DNA of 8,522 bases from Sulfurimonas sp. GTDB taxonomy: Bacteria > Campylobacterota > Campylobacteria > Campylobacterales > Sulfurimonadaceae. Below the pieces are notes generated by a model, which had not been told where the DNA came from, ran no database searches, and worked only from the letters and a program-made list of their open reading frames with translations. This document shows positions 6,423 through 8,522 of the stretch, in pieces (the first letter of the stretch is position 1; each line of letters begins with the position of its first letter). The DNA lies in NCBI GenBank assembly GCA_012963655.1, contig DTVI01000127.1, forward strand, positions 1 to 8,522. The letters run 5' to 3'. The position numbers and the translations under genes were made by a program.

Positions 6423-6516
6423 ACAATATTGCTAAAGCTTATCCTTTAAGCCCAATCCTCTGTGTAATAAAAATCTAGAGTTCTGCTCTCTTAAACATTC
6501 AATAGCTATCAATTTT

Positions 6517-6768
6517 AATAAAAAAATACGTGTAAGATTAATGAGGGAGGCAAGAGTTGATAGTATTGGCACTTATAAACGTCAAGCCAATGCTTTAGAG
6601 TTGATAAATCAAACAATGCAGGGGTAAGGTGACCTTACTTATATTAAGACCTATGCAGCCTCAGTATACCTTTAAACAGTTATTGACCTCTTCAGCAGAA
6701 AGTTGTTGGCTAGCTAATAGACCATAGGCCAACAATTCCTTTAATTAGAAAAGCCTTATATCTGTTTT
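6517..6768 (+). pseudogene. Decayed IS3-family transposase (OrfB) fragment
   Basis: The plus frame starting at 6517 reads NKKIRVRLMREARVDS, matching the segment before the catalytic core of IS3-type OrfB. After a stop at 6625-6627 the same frame continues GDLTYIKT, then VYL, a stop at 6673-6675, and TVIDLFSRK. These are the hallmark blocks around the first catalytic Asp residues of the DDE domain. After 6702 a one-base frame shift restores VVG, a stop (6711-6713), LIDHRP and a drifting tail to about 6768. The rest of the element, including the catalytic Glu region, orfA and clear terminal repeats, is missing. At least three stops and one frame shift make it inactive. It ends at the lspA stop codon. 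The 150 bases before it hold only a weak hairpin (6402-6422). Confidence 0.75.
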
Positions 6769-7273
6769 AAGGATTTTTAACTTCATTTTTAGACTTTTTG
6801 TCAACTTGCCAATTTACCCATAACAACCATACTACTGCAAGGTCTATCATTACATCTGCAAAGTTAAAGACTGCAAAACCAGCCTGTCCAAAGATTGGAT
6901 AAGGCCATCCATGCCAGTAAACCATATCCACAACACCCTCATGGATAAACCTGTCATATACATTTGAAAAACCCGCACCAACCAAGATGCCCACAGGTAC
7001 TGAATAAATTCTATTATTTAAATATAGAGTATATAAAACCACTCCTGTTATCATGAGTACCTGTATCCATTTTAGATATTCTTTCAAAAAGCTAAACATT
7101 GAAAAGGCCACACCCCTATTAAATACAAGAATTAGGTCCATATAGTCTGAGTAGTATCTATATCCCTCTAAAAATAATTGTTTGATATTTTGATCTATAA
7201 TAAAGATACCAACCAAGGCAAGTGCCATTGGCCAAAGATTATGAAGTAGTACTTTAAGCGAGTATTTTTCCAA
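6767..7273 (-). CDS. lspA: Lipoprotein signal peptidase (signal peptidase II)
   Basis: This 168-residue inner-membrane aspartic protease removes signal peptides from diacylglyceryl-modified prolipoproteins. Four hydrophobic helices lie at about 14-28, 66-85, 92-104 and 134-154. Conserved blocks are IDQNIK at 26-31, FNRGVAFSMF at 51-60, AGFSNVYDRF at 100-109, VVDM with catalytic D116, and FNFAD with catalytic D140. The length is normal. The start is TTG at 7273, chosen because GGAAG lies six bases upstream and the frame gives a complete first helix; a later ATG at residue 16 has no comparable site. The first 20 bp overlap the end of glmM, so the two genes are coupled, as in other Campylobacterota. 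The 3' end meets an IS3 relic. Confidence 0.95.
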   Translation of the reverse strand: MEKYSLKVLLHNLWPMALALVGIFIIDQNIKQLFLEGYRYYSDYMDLILVFNRGVAFSMFSFLKEYLKWIQVLMITGVVLYTLYLNNRIYSVPVGILVGAGFSNVYDRFIHEGVVDMVYWHGWPYPIFGQAGFAVFNFADVMIDLAVVWLLWVNWQVDKKSKNEVKNP

Positions 7274-8522
7274 AAAATTCTTCCAGTTCGTTCATTTTTG
7301 CGTCTAAAACTTTAGCATCTTTTCCTTCAAGCAAAATACGAAGCTTGTTTTCTGTTCCTGAATAACGGATAAGATGACGCATTTTTAATTGCTCTACATG
7401 GTCTAAATGTTCTTGTAAACCTTCAATCTTGGCTAAAGGCTTTTTTTCTTTAATATTTAAATTTCTAAGTTGTTGAGGATAAAGATCAAAAGGACGAAGT
7501 ACTTCAGATGCCTTCTTGCCTGAGTGTAAAAGAAGGGCTAATACTTGAAGTGCAGACATAAGACCATCTCCTGTTTTAGCATAATCATGTAATATAACAT
7601 GTCCGCTTTGCTCCCCACCAAAGTTAATACCTTTTTCATTCATAATCTCTAAAACAAACTTATCACCTACATTTGAGCGAAACAATTCAAGATTATTATC
7701 TTTCATATATTCTTCAAGACCAAGATTACTCATAACTGTAGCAACAATGCCCCCACCCTTAAGTAAGTCTCTATGCTTTAGATAAACACCCATAGCACCA
7801 AGAAGCTGGTCTCCATCAACTACCACACCTTTTTCATCTACTATTACAAGTCTATCCGCATCTCCATCAAGGGCAATACCAATATCTGCTCTGTATTTAA
7901 CCACAGCCTTAGCTAGATCCTTAGTATGTAAGGCACCACATCCTTCATTAATATTAAAGCCATCTGGAGTATTATGAATAACAATAACTTCTGCCCCAAG
8001 TTCTTCAAGAACAGTTGGTCCAACCTTATAGCCTGCCCCATTTGCCGTGTCTAAAACGATACGAAGACCCTGAAGTGAAAGTTCTTTAGGAAAAGAGTTT
8101 TTTAACTGAACAATATATCTACCAATAACATCATCAATTCTTTGGGCCTTTCCTATTTCCCTTCCCGTTACACATGCAGACGTCATTAAAACCTTATTAT
8201 GATAAATCTTTTCTATTTGCGCTTCCATATCCTCAGAAAGTTTATTACCCCGCCCATCAAAAAACTTAATCCCATTATCATCAAAAGGATTATGTGACGC
8301 CGAGATCATTATCCCAGCGTCACATCTCATGTTTTCTGTTAAAAATGCAATCGCAGGCGTTGGCATTGGCCCAATCTCTATTACATCATAACCAATCGCC
8401 GTAAGACCAGAAACAATAGCATTTTCTATCATATAACCACTACGACGTGTATCCTTACCTACAAGAATTTTCTTCATCTTAGCATTTTGTTTAAAGTATA
8501 TTCCTGCTGCTATAGCTACATT
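7254..8522 (-). CDS. glmM: Phosphoglucosamine mutase (5' end outside the window)
   Basis: GlmM interconverts glucosamine-6-phosphate and glucosamine-1-phosphate, supplying UDP-GlcNAc for peptidoglycan and LPS. Counting from an internal Met at 8477, the phosphoserine loop ISASHNP is at 58-64 (S61), the Mg2+ loop DGDADR at 204-209, the sugar-binding GGEQSGH at 287-293 and the phosphate-binding RYSGTENKLR at 371-380. The Met at 8477 is not the true start. The open frame runs to the window edge through 15 further codons (NVAIAAGIYFKQNAK) that match the family's N-terminal region. The family's usual length of about 445 means roughly 25 codons, including the FGTDGVRG segment, lie beyond 8522. The stop at 7254-7256 lies inside lspA. 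No damage is visible. Confidence 0.96.
   Translation of the reverse strand, partial: NVAIAAGIYFKQNAKMKKILVGKDTRRSGYMIENAIVSGLTAIGYDVIEIGPMPTPAIAFLTENMRCDAGIMISASHNPFDDNGIKFFDGRGNKLSEDMEAQIEKIYHNKVLMTSACVTGREIGKAQRIDDVIGRYIVQLKNSFPKELSLQGLRIVLDTANGAGYKVGPTVLEELGAEVIVIHNTPDGFNINEGCGALHTKDLAKAVVKYRADIGIALDGDADRLVIVDEKGVVVDGDQLLGAMGVYLKHRDLLKGGGIVATVMSNLGLEEYMKDNNLELFRSNVGDKFVLEIMNEKGINFGGEQSGHVILHDYAKTGDGLMSALQVLALLLHSGKKASEVLRPFDLYPQQLRNLNIKEKKPLAKIEGLQEHLDHVEQLKMRHLIRYSGTENKLRILLEGKDAKVLDAKMNELEEFFGKILA

Noticed and set aside
7254..8477. Complete glmM starting at the Met at 8477
   Set aside because: The frame stays open to the window edge with family-like residues upstream of this Met, so the gene is truncated by the window rather than short.

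Overview
The window is AT-rich and reads as chromosome from a Campylobacterota (former Epsilonproteobacteria) bacterium. The evidence is the gene set and order: a cbb3-oxidase assembly gene (ccoG), a TPR gene followed by rnc overlapping aroC, and glmM overlapping lspA. These pairings are familiar from Campylobacter, Sulfurimonas and Arcobacter relatives. No rRNA or other phylogenetic marker is present, so the genus is left open.

Layout. (1) 1-164: two identical, GC-richer 55-bp copies, 89 bp apart, ending in a strong hairpin against the ccoG stop codon. (2) 165-1613, minus: ccoG. (3) 1614-1837: a divergent promoter region with a -10 box for each gene and a 15-bp palindrome abutting the ccoG -10 box. 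(4) 1838-4793, plus: a membrane-anchored TPR/zinc-ribbon gene, then rnc and aroC, which overlap. A 37-bp tandem repeat and a 17-bp palindrome lie between the TPR gene and rnc, where related genomes often carry rnhA. (5) 4820-5159: a collapsed mscS-type channel pseudogene with its two ends fused out of frame. (6) 5310-6365, plus: a divergent ADP-ribosylglycohydrolase-fold protein. (7) 6366-6766: an intergenic stretch with a decayed IS3-family transposase fragment. (8) 6767-8522, minus: glmM (cut by the right edge) and lspA, overlapping by 20 bp.

The intact genes are mostly housekeeping: respiratory oxidase maturation (CcoG), RNA processing (RNase III), aromatic amino acid synthesis (AroC), peptidoglycan and LPS precursor supply (GlmM) and lipoprotein maturation (LspA). 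The TPR protein resembles the LapB architecture, but a role in envelope biogenesis is only a suggestion. Gene decay clusters in the gaps: an mscS relic, an IS3 relic and a tandem duplication of a gene end. This suggests past rearrangement around a conserved core.

I do not see a convincing new multi-gene system. The items most worth a second look are the ADP-ribosylglycohydrolase homologue with altered metal-binding motifs, the terminal 55-bp repeats, the palindrome at the ccoG promoter, and the repeat/palindrome block before rnc.
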